Positions 18,088-26,163 of a stretch of DNA of 64,000 nucleotides are shown here, in pieces. The notes beneath the pieces are model-generated. The model worked only from the letters and a program-made list of their open reading frames with translations. It made no database searches and had not been told where the DNA came from. Position 1 is the first letter of the stretch. Each line of letters starts with the position of its first letter. Source of the stretch: Pseudomonas bijieensis (lineage in GTDB: Bacteria; Pseudomonadota; Gammaproteobacteria; Pseudomonadales; Pseudomonadaceae); contig NZ_CP048810.1 of assembly GCF_013347965.1 (NCBI RefSeq), positions 1,054,001 to 1,118,000 of the forward strand, in the 5' to 3' direction. The position numbers and the translations under genes are program-made.

Positions 18088-19007
18088 AAATAGCGGCACC
18101 GGCAACCCAGCACACCGCTGGCGCTGCCGGTGTGACAATCGCCAAGACCGTTGCCCCGCAAACCCCGTCGCCGGCCCAGCGCTGGCGCGGGAGCGGCAAT
18201 CTGCTTCCCGCCCTGCTGTTCCTCGGACTGTTCTTCCTGGCGCCGCTGATTGGCCTGTTGTTGCGCGGCGTGCTGGAACCGGTGCCCGGCCTGGGTAATT
18301 ACGAGCAACTGTTCGCCAACTCGGCCTATGCGCGGGTGTTGATCAACACCTTTTCGGTGGCCGGGCTGGTGACGCTGTTCAGCCTGCTGCTGGGTTTCCC
18401 CCTGGCCTGGGCCATCACCCTGGTGCCCCGTGGCTGGGGCCGTTGGATGCTGAACATCGTGCTGCTGTCGATGTGGACCAGCCTGCTGGCCCGCACCTAC
18501 TCCTGGCTGGTGTTGCTGCAAGCCTCCGGGGTGATCAACAAGGCGTTGATGGCCATGGGCATCATCGACCAACCGTTGGAGATGGTGCACAACCTCACCG
18601 GCGTGGTGATCGGCATGAGCTACATCATGATCCCGTTCATCGTCCTGCCGTTGCAGGCAACCATGCAGGCCATCGACCCGATGATCCTGCAGGCCGGCTC
18701 CATCTGTGGCGCCAGCCCCTGGACCAACTTCTTCCGGGTGTTCCTGCCGCTGTGCCGACCGGGGCTGTTCTCCGGCGGGCTGATGGTGTTCGTGATGTCC
18801 CTCGGTTACTACGTGACCCCGGCACTGCTGGGCGGCGCGCAGAACATGATGCTGCCGGAATTCATCATCCAGCAGGTGCAGTCGTTCCTCAATTGGGGGC
18901 TGGCCAGTGCCGGCGCCGCCTTGTTGGTGGCGATCACCCTGGTGCTGTTCTACTTCTACCTGAAGCTCCAGCCGGAATCCCCGGTAGGTGCCAGCAACGC
19001 GAGGTAA
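18084..19007 (+). CDS. ABC transporter permease (PotB-like)
   Basis: A 307-residue permease with six predicted membrane segments, starting after about 45 hydrophilic residues (LLPALLFLGLFFLAPLIGLLL is the first). The EAA coupling loop is seen around QAGSICGASPWTNFFRVFLPLCRPG. The ATG at 18084 overlaps the binding-protein stop by 4 bp (ATGA); an earlier in-frame ATG exists but would overlap more. It forms the channel with the next gene. Confidence 0.92.
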   Translation: MKIAAPATQHTAGAAGVTIAKTVAPQTPSPAQRWRGSGNLLPALLFLGLFFLAPLIGLLLRGVLEPVPGLGNYEQLFANSAYARVLINTFSVAGLVTLFSLLLGFPLAWAITLVPRGWGRWMLNIVLLSMWTSLLARTYSWLVLLQASGVINKALMAMGIIDQPLEMVHNLTGVVIGMSYIMIPFIVLPLQATMQAIDPMILQAGSICGASPWTNFFRVFLPLCRPGLFSGGLMVFVMSLGYYVTPALLGGAQNMMLPEFIIQQVQSFLNWGLASAGAALLVAITLVLFYFYLKLQPESPVGASNAR

Positions 19008-19013
19008 GCCGTC

Positions 19014-19823
19014 ATGCTCCTGACTCCCAATGCCATGAGCCGGCGCATGCGGTTCGGGCTGTACTTCACCACTGGCCTGATCGCGCTGTTCCTGCTGTTG
19101 CCGATCGTGTTCATCGTGCTGCTGTCGTTCGGTTCGTCCCAGTGGCTGGTGTTCCCGCCACCAGGCTGGACCTTGAAATGGTACGGCCAGTTCTTCTCCA
19201 ACCCCGACTGGATGAGCGCGGCCCTGACCAGCCTCAAGGTCGCGGTACTGACCACCGTCTGCGCCGTGGCGCTGGGTTTGCCGACCGCGTTTGCCCTGGT
19301 CCGCGGGCGCTTTCCCGGTCGGGAAATGCTCTATGGCCTGTTCACCCTGCCGATGATCGTGCCGCTGGTGATCATCGCGGTGGCGGTGTACGCGTTGTTC
19401 CTGAAACTGGGTTACACCGGGACGATGTTCGCGTTCGTGGTCAGTCACGTAATCGTCGCACTGCCCTTCACCATTATCTCGATCATCAACTCGCTCAAGC
19501 TGTTCGACCAATCCATCGAGGATGCGGCGGTGATCTGCGGCGCCTCACGCCTGCAAGCGGTGTTCAAGGTGACCTTTCCGGCGATTCGCCCCGGCATGGT
19601 CGCCGGCGCCTTGTTCGCCTTCCTGGTGTCGTGGGACGAGGTGGTGCTGAGCGTGATGATGGCCAGCCCGACTCTGCAAACCCTGCCGGTAAAAATGTGG
19701 ACCACCCTGCGCCAGGACCTGACGCCCGTGATCGCCGTCGCTTCGACGCTGCTGATCGGCCTCTCGGTGTTGGTGATGGTGATCGCCGCCGCCCTGCGCC
19801 GGCGCAATGAAATCAGCGCCTGA
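19014..19823 (+). CDS. ABC transporter permease (PotC-like)
   Basis: A 269-residue permease with six predicted membrane helices, the partner of the previous gene. The EAA-type loop reads EDAAVICGASRLQAVFKVTFP, followed by IRPGMVAGALFAFLVSWDEVV, which is strongly PotC-like. It begins 6 bp after the preceding stop and is followed 17 bp later by the ATPase gene. Confidence 0.93.
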   Translation: MLLTPNAMSRRMRFGLYFTTGLIALFLLLPIVFIVLLSFGSSQWLVFPPPGWTLKWYGQFFSNPDWMSAALTSLKVAVLTTVCAVALGLPTAFALVRGRFPGREMLYGLFTLPMIVPLVIIAVAVYALFLKLGYTGTMFAFVVSHVIVALPFTIISIINSLKLFDQSIEDAAVICGASRLQAVFKVTFPAIRPGMVAGALFAFLVSWDEVVLSVMMASPTLQTLPVKMWTTLRQDLTPVIAVASTLLIGLSVLVMVIAAALRRRNEISA

Positions 19824-19840
19824 GCGCCTAGGAGAATACG

Positions 19841-20992
19841 ATGAGTGCCGTCAAAGACCCCGCACAACAGCACAACAAGACCCTGGTCAGCCTGCGCAAC
19901 CTGAACAAGCACTACGGCGACTTTGCCGCCGTGGACGACATCTCCCTGGACATCCAGGACGGTGAATTCCTGACCTTCCTCGGCTCCAGCGGCTCGGGCA
20001 AGAGCACCACGCTGTCGATGCTGGCCGGGTTTGAAACGCCCAGCAGCGGCGAAATCCTGGTGGGAGGCAAATCCCTGGTCAACGTGCCACCGCACAAACG
20101 CGACATCGGCATGGTGTTCCAGCGTTACTCACTGTTCCCGCACCTGTCGGTGCGCGACAACATCGCCTTTCCCCTGGCGATTCGCAAACTGGCCAGCGCG
20201 GAACGCGAGCGCCGGGTCGATGCCATGCTCAAGCTGGTGCAACTGGGCGAGTTCGCCCATCGGCGTCCTTCGCAACTCTCTGGCGGCCAACAACAGCGTG
20301 TGGCGATCGCCCGGGCACTGGTCTATGAACCACGCATTCTGCTGATGGATGAACCACTCGGCGCCCTGGATAAAAAACTCCGCGAAGACCTGCAGGACGA
20401 ACTGCGCCAATTGCATCGGCGCCTGGGCATCACCATCGTCTACGTCACCCATGACCAGGAAGAAGCCATGCGCCTGTCCCAGCGCATCGCCATTTTCAGC
20501 CACGGCAAGATCGTCGGCCTGGGCAGTGGCTATGACCTCTACCAGAACCCACCGAACGCGTTCGTGGCCTCGTTCCTGGGCAATTCCAACTTCCTCAAGC
20601 TCAAGGCCCAGGGCAACGCGGTAGCCTCCTTCGAAGGCCAGCCACTGTCTATCCGCCTGACCGCTGGCCTGCAAATCGAGCAGGACGTGCTGCTGATGGT
20701 GCGCCCGGAAAAAGCCCTCGCCTTGAGCGTCGAGCAAGCCGGCCAGGAACCCTTGGCGGCTGGCTGGAATGAAGTCTCGGCCAAGGTCGTCGAAGTGCTG
20801 TTCCTTGGTGAAAGCCAGACCTGCAGCGTGGTGACCTCGGGCGGAACCTCGATGACCGTCAAGGCGCTGTCCGCCGCCGGCATGCCGCTCAAGGCCGGCG
20901 ACCCGGTGCGTGTGCGCTGGGCCACCGCCGATGCCTGCGTCTACACCCAATGGGCCGAGAGCGACCTGAACAAAGCCGCAGGTGCCCATTGA
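19841..20992 (+). CDS. ABC transporter ATP-binding protein (PotA-like)
   Basis: A 383-residue ATPase of the polyamine/opine importer type. Walker A is GSSGSGKST, the Q loop is in MVFQRYSLFP, the signature is LSGGQQQRVAIARAL, Walker B is ILLMDEPLGALD, and the switch His is in YVTHDQEEAM. A C-terminal TOBE_2 domain (about 285-370) follows, as usual for PotA. AGGAG precedes the start. The stop TGA overlaps a possible ATG for the next gene (TGATG), so the importer and the second flavin reductase are probably one transcript. Confidence 0.94.
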   Translation: MSAVKDPAQQHNKTLVSLRNLNKHYGDFAAVDDISLDIQDGEFLTFLGSSGSGKSTTLSMLAGFETPSSGEILVGGKSLVNVPPHKRDIGMVFQRYSLFPHLSVRDNIAFPLAIRKLASAERERRVDAMLKLVQLGEFAHRRPSQLSGGQQQRVAIARALVYEPRILLMDEPLGALDKKLREDLQDELRQLHRRLGITIVYVTHDQEEAMRLSQRIAIFSHGKIVGLGSGYDLYQNPPNAFVASFLGNSNFLKLKAQGNAVASFEGQPLSIRLTAGLQIEQDVLLMVRPEKALALSVEQAGQEPLAAGWNEVSAKVVEVLFLGESQTCSVVTSGGTSMTVKALSAAGMPLKAGDPVRVRWATADACVYTQWAESDLNKAAGAH

Positions 20993-21036
20993 TGAACATT
21001 GCGCGCCCACAACCGATAAAGCCCGAGGATCGTCCG

Positions 21037-21522
21037 ATGATCGATGCCAGTGTCTACAAACAAGTCATGGGCTCGTTCCCGTCCGGGGTGACGGTGATCA
21101 CCACGCTCGATGACGATGGGCAGATCGTCGGCCTCACCGCCAGCGCGTTCAGCTCGTTGTCGATGGACCCAGCCCTGGTGCTGTTCTGCCCCAACTACAG
21201 TTCCGACTCCTACCCGGTGCTGATCAAGAACCGCCGCTTCGCCATCCACGTGCTCTCCGGCGGTCAGCAGAACGAAGCCTATGCCTTCGCGCGCAAAGGC
21301 AAGGACAAGGCCCAGGGCATCGAATGGACCCTGAGCGAGCTGGGCAACCCGTTGCTGAGTAACGCCACCGCCATCATCGAATGCGAACTGTGGCGAGAAT
21401 ACGAAGGCGGCGACCACGCCATCATGGTCGGTGCCGTGAAGAATCTGATCGTGCCGCAACACACACCGGGGCCGCTGGTTTATTGCCACGGCAAGATGGG
21501 CGCCCTGCCCGTCCTCGCCTGA
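21037..21522 (+). CDS. Flavin reductase (RutF/HpaC-like), copy 2
   Basis: A 161-residue flavin reductase closely similar along its whole length to the protein at 12972 (same FPSGVTV, DPALVLFCPNY, GNPLL and GGDHAI blocks). I choose the ATG at 21037 because it aligns with the paralogue's start and has GAGGA upstream; an ATG at 20992 overlapping the ATPase stop would add 15 residues. It lies 29 bp before the luciferase-like oxygenase, so it is the natural FMNH2 supplier for it. The gene probably arose by duplication within the island. Confidence 0.9.
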   Translation: MIDASVYKQVMGSFPSGVTVITTLDDDGQIVGLTASAFSSLSMDPALVLFCPNYSSDSYPVLIKNRRFAIHVLSGGQQNEAYAFARKGKDKAQGIEWTLSELGNPLLSNATAIIECELWREYEGGDHAIMVGAVKNLIVPQHTPGPLVYCHGKMGALPVLA

Positions 21523-21551
21523 ACCGATCGCCAACAACAAGAGAAAGCGCC

Positions 21552-22595
21552 ATGAAATTTTCCCTGTTCGTACACATGGAGCGCTGGGACGAAAGCGTCA
21601 GCCATCGCCAGTTGTTCGAAGACCTGACCGAGCTGACCCTGCTGGCAGAGGCTGGCGGTTTCAGCACCGTGTGGATCGGCGAACACCACGCCATGGAATA
21701 CACCATCTCGCCAAGCCCGATGCCGCTGCTGGCGTACCTGGCCGGCAAAACCACCACTATCCACCTGGGCGCGGGTACCATCATCGCGCCGTTCTGGCAC
21801 CCGCTGCGGGTGGCCGGCGAATGCGCGCTGCTGGACGTGATCAGCAATGGCCGTATGGAAGTGGGCCTGGCCCGGGGCGCCTATCAAGTGGAGTTCGACC
21901 GCATGGCCGGCGGCATGCCGGCATCCTCCGGCGGCCAGGCGCTGCGGGAAATGGTCCCGGTGGTGCGCGCCCTGTGGCAAGGCGACTACGCCCACGATGG
22001 CGAGATCTGGAAATTCCCCACCTCCACCAGCGTGCCCAAGCCGATCCGCAAACCCTACCCACCGATGTGGATCGCCGCCCGCGACCCGGACTCCCACAAC
22101 TTCGCCGTCGCCAACGGCTGCAACGTGATGGTCACGCCGTTGATGAAGGGCGATGAGGAAGTCCTGGACCTGAAGAACAAGTTCCAGGCCGCCCTGGACA
22201 ACAACCCCGACGTGCCACGCCCGCAATTGATGGTGCTGCGTCACACCCACGTGCATGCCGTGGATGATCCCGAAGGCTGGAAGGTTGGTGCCCAGGCGAT
22301 CTCCAGGTTCTATCGCACCTTCGATGCCTGGTTCGGCAACAAGCAAGTACCGGTCAACGGTTTCCTCGCGCCAAGCCCGGAAGAAAAGTTCGCCGAGCGT
22401 CCGGAGTTCCAGCTGGAGAACATCCGCAAGAACACCATGATCGGCACGCCGCAGGAAATCATCGAACGCATCAAGTACTACCAGGAACTGGGAGTGGATG
22501 AGTTCAGCTTCTGGTGCGACAACAGTCTGCCCCATGCCGAGAAGAAGAAATCCCTGGAGTTGTTCATCCAGCAGGTGGTGCCGGTGTTTCGCTGA
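21552..22595 (+). CDS. Luciferase-like (LLM) flavin-dependent monooxygenase
   Basis: A 347-residue TIM-barrel oxygenase of the bacterial luciferase family. It begins MKFSLFVHMERWDESVSHRQ, has GFSTVWIGEHHAMEY with the paired His residues, the family block LGAGTIIAPFWHPLRVAGE, and GRMEVGLARGAYQVEF. These enzymes use reduced FMN from a separate reductase and O2 to oxygenate carbonyls, amines or N-heterocycles. AACAACAAG at 21533-21541 next to GAGAAAG is a good CA motif. It is the last gene of the importer-reductase unit and is followed by a long perfect hairpin. With the hydrolase and aldehyde dehydrogenase it defines a plausible oxygenate-hydrolyse-oxidise route; the substrate is unknown. Confidence 0.92.
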   Translation: MKFSLFVHMERWDESVSHRQLFEDLTELTLLAEAGGFSTVWIGEHHAMEYTISPSPMPLLAYLAGKTTTIHLGAGTIIAPFWHPLRVAGECALLDVISNGRMEVGLARGAYQVEFDRMAGGMPASSGGQALREMVPVVRALWQGDYAHDGEIWKFPTSTSVPKPIRKPYPPMWIAARDPDSHNFAVANGCNVMVTPLMKGDEEVLDLKNKFQAALDNNPDVPRPQLMVLRHTHVHAVDDPEGWKVGAQAISRFYRTFDAWFGNKQVPVNGFLAPSPEEKFAERPEFQLENIRKNTMIGTPQEIIERIKYYQELGVDEFSFWCDNSLPHAEKKKSLELFIQQVVPVFR

Positions 22596-22599
22596 TCGG

Positions 22600-22641
22600 T
22601 TATCTGGCCATCGCGAGCGGGCTCGCGATGGCCAGATAACT
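22600..22641. terminator. Perfect 20-bp-stem hairpin after the LLM gene
   Basis: A 20-base arm (22600-22619, starting GTTATCTGGCC) is followed by two bases and its exact reverse complement (22622-22641). It begins five bases after the LLM stop codon. There is no T-run, so it may be an mRNA 3'-end stabiliser or REP-derived element as much as a terminator. The inner part, ATCGCGAGC...GCTCGCGAT, resembles REP sequence. Confidence 0.7.
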
Positions 22642-22761
22642 GAAACATAAGTGTCAAAAGTGACAATTGCCCCCACTACCCCGCCGCCGCTCCGCAAACC
22701 TCTGTTAACGGCTCGCAAAGCCACATAACGTACCGCGCAAACGGATCAACTCTGATTAAGG

Positions 22762-23769
22762 ATGATGCGCGTGGGGGTTTATCGGTTGCTGTTGGCCCTG
22801 CTGGTGGCGGTTTCGCATATGGGCGTGACGTTCATGGGGTTCAACCCCGGCGTCGTTGCCGTGGTGTCCTTCCTGATCATCAGCGGTTTTGTGATGACCT
22901 CGTTGATCGAGAGAACCTACAAAACCCCGGGGCAAATCGGCCTGTTCTACATGGATCGACTGCTGAGGCTGTACCCGCAGTTTTTGGTGTACTTCGTCCT
23001 GTCCTGCGCGGTGATCCATTTCCTGCTGCCGGGAACACCCCAGGCAGCAGCGCTGACCCTCGAAAACATCACCACCAGCCTGCCGATCGTGCCATTGGGT
23101 TTCTACATGTTCGGCATCACCGTGCCCGAAATCCTGCCACCCGGTTGGTCGCTGGGCCTGGAAATGTGTTTTTACCTGCTGATCCCGTTCCTGATCCTCT
23201 ACAAGGCGCGGGGTATTGCTTTTGCGGTGTCCGTGACGGTGTTCATGCTCGCCTCGCTGGGCTACCTCGACACCGACATCTACGGCTATCGCCTGCTGCC
23301 CGGTGTGCTGTTCATTTTTCTTTGCGGCAGCTACCTGTATCGGGTCCGGGCCAAGGGGCTGTGGATCGTGTCCGTCACCCTGCTCGTTGCCGCGTTGATG
23401 TTCCTGAGCATTGTCGTGGGGATCATTCCCCGTCGGCCTTTCAACGCCGAGGTGACCCTGGGCATCGCCCTGGGCCTGCCGGCGGTGTTTTTGCTCAGCA
23501 AGCTGAAGCATCACCGACTGGATGAGTTCCTGGGCAATATCAGCTACGGCGTGTTCCTCAACCACTTTGTGGTGATGTACGTGTTGCGGGCATTCTGGCC
23601 GGTCGAATACAACGCCCTGATCATCACCGCGGTGCTGGTGCTGTCGTTCGCGTTGAGTGGCGTGTCGTACTACGGGGTCGAGCGGCCGGCGCTGAAGCTT
23701 CGTCATGCTCTCAGGTCGGGCGTTAAATCCGCTGCCACACAGGCTCCCGTTGGCAGCACGGTGGCTTAG
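22762..23769 (+). CDS. Acyltransferase family 3 membrane protein (OafA-like)
   Basis: A 335-residue integral membrane protein with about ten predicted helices and the acyltransferase-3 layout: a His in the first helix (LLVAVSHMGVTFMG), SFLIISGFVMTSLIE, RLLRLYPQF in the first long loop, and a late conserved NISYGVFLNHF. Such proteins transfer acetyl or succinyl groups to surface glycans, lipids or antibiotics. No glycan genes are adjacent. Two tandem ATGs at 22762 and 22765 both follow TTAAGG. It is convergent with the TonB receptor and ends before a shared terminator. Confidence 0.87.
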   Translation: MMRVGVYRLLLALLVAVSHMGVTFMGFNPGVVAVVSFLIISGFVMTSLIERTYKTPGQIGLFYMDRLLRLYPQFLVYFVLSCAVIHFLLPGTPQAAALTLENITTSLPIVPLGFYMFGITVPEILPPGWSLGLEMCFYLLIPFLILYKARGIAFAVSVTVFMLASLGYLDTDIYGYRLLPGVLFIFLCGSYLYRVRAKGLWIVSVTLLVAALMFLSIVVGIIPRRPFNAEVTLGIALGLPAVFLLSKLKHHRLDEFLGNISYGVFLNHFVVMYVLRAFWPVEYNALIITAVLVLSFALSGVSYYGVERPALKLRHALRSGVKSAATQAPVGSTVA

Positions 23770-23785
23770 TCTCTGACCGCCGTAC

Positions 23786-23820
23786 AAAAAATGCCCGGGA
23801 CGCAGGTCCCGGGCATTTTG
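23786..23820. terminator. Bidirectional intrinsic terminator
   Basis: AAAATGCCCGGGAC pairs with GTCCCGGGCATTTT around a short GCAG loop, giving a strong G+C stem flanked by A and T runs on both sides. It lies between the convergent acyltransferase and TonB receptor genes and can serve both. Confidence 0.92.
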
Positions 23821-23838
23821 TGTTTCAGTGCGGCGGAA

Positions 23839-25962
23839 TCAGAACGTCACGCTGGCGCTCAGCTTGGCGGTACGCGGCTCGCCGACGTTGACTTGCAACT
23901 GGCTGCCGGTGGAGGACGGGTAGTACTGCTTGTCGAACAGGTTGTCGACGTTCAGTTGCAGTGAGGTCTTGTGCCCGAACACCGGCGACTCCCAACGCAG
24001 GAAGGCGTCGGCGACGGTGTAGCTGCTGAGCCAGAAATCATTCGCGGCATTCGCGGCCCGCTCTCCAACATAACGCGCACCGGCGCCGGCGTGCCAGGCA
24101 CCGAATTCAGCCGGCACGTTCAGGTGGTGGGTCAGGTAGAGGCTAGCGGTGTGCTTGGGTGCGTCGGGCAGGCGATGACCTTCGTTTTTCGGGTCATCCA
24201 ATATCTCGGTATGGGTGTAGGCGTAAGTGCCTATCAAGTCCCAGCGGTCGGCCAAGCGACCGGTGATGTCCAACTCGAGACCTTGGGAGCCGACTTTGCC
24301 GGCGGCTTCGGAGACGTCGTCAACAGTGGTCACCACGTTCTTTTTAACGATGTCGAACAGGGCGAGGTTGATGTTCAAACCTGGCAATGGATCGTACTTG
24401 GCGCCGATTTCATAGCTGCGACCCTCTTCCGGTTTGAATGTACGACGATCCTTGTCGACCACGTCATTGGGTTTGAACGACCGGCTGTAGTTGCCGTACA
24501 GCGACAGGGTTTCGGTGGCTTTGTAGACCAACCCCAGGAATGGCACGAAGGCGTCACCGTTGTCATCGCGATTGACGTCATAATCCTTGCCTAAACCTTG
24601 ATCGCTGTACTGGTCGTAGTGTTGATAACGACCTCCGAACACCAGAATCCAACGGTCATCCAGATGCCAGTTATCCTTCAAATAGATCGAACTGGAATTC
24701 AACTGGTTGCGCAGATCACTGTCGGTAGAGCTGACCAGGCTTGGCTCTGGCAGATTGCCGTAGACCGGTGAAGTGATATCGAAACCAGGCTGAACTTTCC
24801 CACGGTAAGTCTTGCCCCGGAACTGATCGGACACCTGATTATCAATGCCAACCAACAGGTCATGACGCTGGCCGAACAAGTCCTGCTTACCCATGAAATC
24901 CCAGCTGGCGTAACGGGTCTCATCATCGTAATGAGCGCCATTGGCCCGTCGGCTCAACATATTTCCAGTCAGGGTAACAGGCTGCGCAATCGAAAGACTG
25001 TACCGATCATTGTTCCAACCATAAGTCACACGGGTCTTCCACGCCTCACTCAACTCATATTCGAACCGCGCCGTAGCCGTTTCGCGAATACCGACACTTT
25101 TGGCCCAAGGCTCATCCATGCGCTTGTCGTAGTCGATATCCACCGGATGCCCATTCCTGAACACCGTACCCCGGTCAAACGGATTGGAATATTCGTTGTA
25201 TTCATAACTCAAATTCAACGAAGCCCGCTCCCCCGTCCAAGCCAAGGACGGCGCCACCAGCGTGCTCTCATTGACGCCATAGTTGCGCCAGTAGTCCTCA
25301 TGCCCCCGCTCGGCAATCAAGCGATACGCCAGGCCGGTATCGCCCAACGGCCCGGTGGTATCCAGGGCCATGGTGCCGCCACCTTCGCTGTAGGCCGAAC
25401 CGCTCAAGGTGGTGCTCTGGGTGTACTCCGGCTTTTTGCTGATGACGTTGACCAAGCCACCGGGTTCCAGCGCGCCGTACAGCATCGAGGCCGGGCCCTT
25501 GAGCACTTCGACCCGCTCGGTGGTGGCACTGAAGTTGTGCCCCAGGTTCGAACGCACGCCGTCGCGCAGGATCGAGCCATCGTCATTGGTACCGAAACCA
25601 CGCTTGACCAGCGAGTCCCGCGAACCGCCCAGGGTATTGCCCTGGCTGACACCGCTGACGAACTTCATCGCGTCGTTCAGCGAGCGCACCTGGTAGTCCG
25701 CCAAGGTCTGCTGGGTTACCACATTGATCGACTGCGCTTCTTCCTTGATCGGTACATCGCTCTTGCTCGCCGTACTGGCTTGCGACGTCGTATAGCCCTC
25801 GTCCTGAGTGACGCGACTGCCCTGGATGTCCGTGGCGGGCAGCTCGAGAGAGTCCTGCGCCCACAATGGGCTTGCAATGAAGCAGCAGGACAAGGTTGGC
25901 AATACACACTTGATGAAGACATTGCGATTTGCGAGGGGGGTGGAACGATTCAAGACGCGCAC
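23839..25962 (-). CDS. TonB-dependent siderophore receptor
   Basis: A 707-residue outer-membrane receptor of the FhuA/FoxA class. A signal peptide (cleaved near SPLWAQ) is followed by a TonB-interacting stretch, a plug domain (about 60-165) with QSINVVTQQTL, VKRGFGTNDDGSILRDGVR and VEVLKGPASMLYGALEPGG, and a 22-strand barrel ending LSASVTF. It probably imports a hydroxamate-type ferric siderophore; the ligand is inferred from class. The best start I see is a GTG at 25962, without a strong ribosome-binding site, so the exact N-terminus is uncertain. A Fur-like box lies 30-48 bp upstream. No FecI/FecR-type regulator is adjacent and no signalling N-terminal extension is present. Confidence 0.92.
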   Translation of the reverse strand: MRVLNRSTPLANRNVFIKCVLPTLSCCFIASPLWAQDSLELPATDIQGSRVTQDEGYTTSQASTASKSDVPIKEEAQSINVVTQQTLADYQVRSLNDAMKFVSGVSQGNTLGGSRDSLVKRGFGTNDDGSILRDGVRSNLGHNFSATTERVEVLKGPASMLYGALEPGGLVNVISKKPEYTQSTTLSGSAYSEGGGTMALDTTGPLGDTGLAYRLIAERGHEDYWRNYGVNESTLVAPSLAWTGERASLNLSYEYNEYSNPFDRGTVFRNGHPVDIDYDKRMDEPWAKSVGIRETATARFEYELSEAWKTRVTYGWNNDRYSLSIAQPVTLTGNMLSRRANGAHYDDETRYASWDFMGKQDLFGQRHDLLVGIDNQVSDQFRGKTYRGKVQPGFDITSPVYGNLPEPSLVSSTDSDLRNQLNSSSIYLKDNWHLDDRWILVFGGRYQHYDQYSDQGLGKDYDVNRDDNGDAFVPFLGLVYKATETLSLYGNYSRSFKPNDVVDKDRRTFKPEEGRSYEIGAKYDPLPGLNINLALFDIVKKNVVTTVDDVSEAAGKVGSQGLELDITGRLADRWDLIGTYAYTHTEILDDPKNEGHRLPDAPKHTASLYLTHHLNVPAEFGAWHAGAGARYVGERAANAANDFWLSSYTVADAFLRWESPVFGHKTSLQLNVDNLFDKQYYPSSTGSQLQVNVGEPRTAKLSASVTF

Positions 25963-25991
25963 TCTGGAAGGGACGTTAATGAGAGCAAATA

Positions 25992-26010
25992 TACTTTGAG
26001 AATCATTCCC
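25992..26010 (-). promoter_or_regulatory. Fur box
   Basis: Read on the minus strand, GGGAATGATTCTCAAAGTA matches the Fur consensus GATAATGATAATCATTATC at its central AATGATTCTCA core. Its place upstream of the TonB receptor predicts iron repression. Confidence 0.7.
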
Positions 26011-26163
26011 AGTAAATCTTTTGTATCAAATGTAATTCCCCAAACCCTGTGTGAACGGGCTTGACCTCACAGGGTGATATCAAATAGCCCTATTGTCCTA
26101 AAGCTTTTGCGCTCGCGGTCGAATGTATTCCATTGAGAGATTTTTTTGCCCAGGAGCGGTGGC

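Noticed and set aside
25930..25962. Possible frameshift at the C6 tract in the TonB receptor signal peptide
   Set aside because: Changing the tract length does not reveal a better start codon, and the present frame gives a sensible signal peptide.
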